From JALZAA01 sp035316025 (GTDB taxonomy: Bacteria > Actinomycetota > Acidimicrobiia > IMCC26256 > JACDBD01), in the NCBI GenBank assembly GCA_035316025.1, contig DATFXL010000044.1, positions 1 through 22,769 of the forward strand: a DNA stretch of 22,769 bases, given 5' to 3'. The notes beneath the pieces were generated by a model. The model did not search any database. It was not told where the DNA came from and saw nothing but the letters and a program-made list of their open reading frames with translations. Positions 22,126-22,769 of the stretch are shown piece after piece (within the stretch, counting starts at the first letter, position 1; every line of letters starts with the position of its first letter). The position numbers and the translations under genes are program-made.

Positions 22126-22769
22126 TCACCCCGCTCGGGCCAGTGCCGCGAACTGCTCGCGTGGCGCGACGCCGCGACCGTCGACGAGTACACGCCCGTC
22201 ACCTCGGGTCAGCACACCCTCGCCCCCTTCCAGGCCGCGCCACTCCGAGCCCGCGACGTGCAGGCGCAGGGCGGCATCGGCCGGCCACGGCCCCATGGCC
22301 ACCAGCACCGAGCCCCGCTCACGCGCCCGGGCCAGCAGCCGCCGCGCGTCGCCGATCCGCACGTACGCCGGCACCTCGGCGAGCACGACGCTGATCCCCT
22401 CGAGGAGCGCCGCGACCACCGCGGCCCAGCGCGCGGGGGGCACCCGCCGGACCACGGCGAACCGGTCGAGCTCGACCCCGGCCTCTCCCGCCGCCAGCCC
22501 GCCCAGGCTGGCGTCGAGCCCGACAGCGGCGGCCCATTCGCCCGCCGCCGTGGCCGCCGCCGCCAGTTGGAACCCGATCCCGGTGGCACCGGCGCCGGGA
22601 CCGCCGTCGACCGCCACCACCGTCCCCCGCTGCACGCCGCCCCCGGGGAGGCGTGCGCCCAGCGGATCGGGGACGGCGAGGACCCGCTCGCCGGCCAGCA
22701 CCACCGGCCGGGCGCGCCGGGCTGCGTCGTCGAGGAGCTCGCGGGAGCGATCGTCCCGCCGGGGAAGTG
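22126..22769 (-). CDS. imuA': ImuA' (RecA-like mutasome subunit), 5'-truncated by window edge
   Basis: 213 residues are visible of an ImuA'-type RecA-fold protein that partners ImuB. The frame stays open to the window edge, so the start lies outside. The recognisable ImuA stretch is LPGGGVQRGTVVAVDGG, followed by GGPGAGATGIGFQLAAAAT, where a Walker A P-loop would be. The lysine of GxxxxGK(T/S) is missing, so it probably does not hydrolyse ATP like RecA. Then come AAVGLDASLGGLAA, a Walker-B-like ISVVLAEVPAY and a C-terminal strand-rich region. The stop is seven bases from the imuB start, so the two are one operon. The identification rests on this motif order and on the imuB neighbour. A GTG at 22704 could be a start, but about 20 in-frame codons with plausible content precede it. 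Confidence 0.87.
   Translation of the reverse strand, partial: LPRRDDRSRELLDDAARRARPVVLAGERVLAVPDPLGARLPGGGVQRGTVVAVDGGPGAGATGIGFQLAAAATAAGEWAAAVGLDASLGGLAAGEAGVELDRFAVVRRVPPARWAAVVAALLEGISVVLAEVPAYVRIGDARRLLARARERGSVLVAMGPWPADAALRLHVAGSEWRGLEGGEGVLTRGDGRVLVDGRGVAPREQFAALARAG

Noticed and set aside
22119..22202. Longer imuB frame reaching into imuA'
   Set aside because: It would overlap imuA' by over 70 bases, and the added residues are not of ImuB type. The start near 22118/22112 has a ribosome-binding site.

Overview
The window is a GC-rich stretch of actinobacterial chromosome with frequent GTG starts. Several traits agree on this: F420-type oxidoreductases of three different folds, a mycothiol S-conjugate amidase (Mca), a CtpE-type calcium ATPase, an Rv1264-like adenylate cyclase, the imuA'/imuB/dnaE2 mutagenesis set, and a LexA box of the actinobacterial form CGAAC-N4-GTTCG. 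The gene mix resembles environmental lineages such as Acidimicrobiia more than streptomycetes, but that placement is inference. Coding density is very high. No gap exceeds 300 bases, and I see no rRNA, tRNA, insertion sequence or CRISPR array.

Layout. 1-3642 (+): a 5'-truncated thiolase overlapping an F420 luciferase-like oxidoreductase (ATGA), then a YdjC/ChbG deacetylase overlapping a tandem GNAT acetyltransferase (GTGA). A perfect 12-bp inverted repeat separates these from genes on the other strand. 3715-9074 (-): SCP2 lipid carrier, a tryptophan-rich repeat membrane protein, a cysteine-free HesB-like protein, mca, a class III adenylate cyclase and an acyl-CoA dehydrogenase. 9075-9150 is a compact divergent promoter region. 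9151-9795 (+): a broken corA. 9773-14673 (-): a tight three-gene cation operon transcribed as MgtE/SLC41-like transporter, PhoU/RCK_C protein, CtpE-like P-type ATPase. 14777-15418 (+): a CPBP-type membrane protease. 15426-18677 (-): dnaE2 with its own LexA-box promoter. 18778-20447: two F420/FMN split-barrel proteins, a DUF3237 protein and a glyoxalase-fold protein. 20460-22769 (-): imuB and the 3' part of imuA'.

How the genes fit together. DnaE2, ImuB and ImuA' form the SOS-inducible translesion 'mutasome': ImuB carries the clamp-binding motif and lacks polymerase acids, while DnaE2 supplies catalysis. Here the set is split, with four unrelated small enzymes between imuB and dnaE2. The cation operon combines a secondary Mg2+-type transporter, a soluble duplicated PhoU-RCK_C protein that looks regulatory, and a P-type pump. 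A decayed Mg2+ channel gene (corA) lies convergent to it and overlaps its 3' end.

The most unusual item is the protein at 4135-5202. It has two N-terminal membrane segments followed by about ten gap-free 22-residue repeats, in which one tryptophan recurs exactly every 22 residues (150 to 282). I do not recognise this architecture. It looks like an apolipoprotein-style amphipathic helix with aromatic anchors, and it is encoded directly upstream of an SCP2 lipid carrier.
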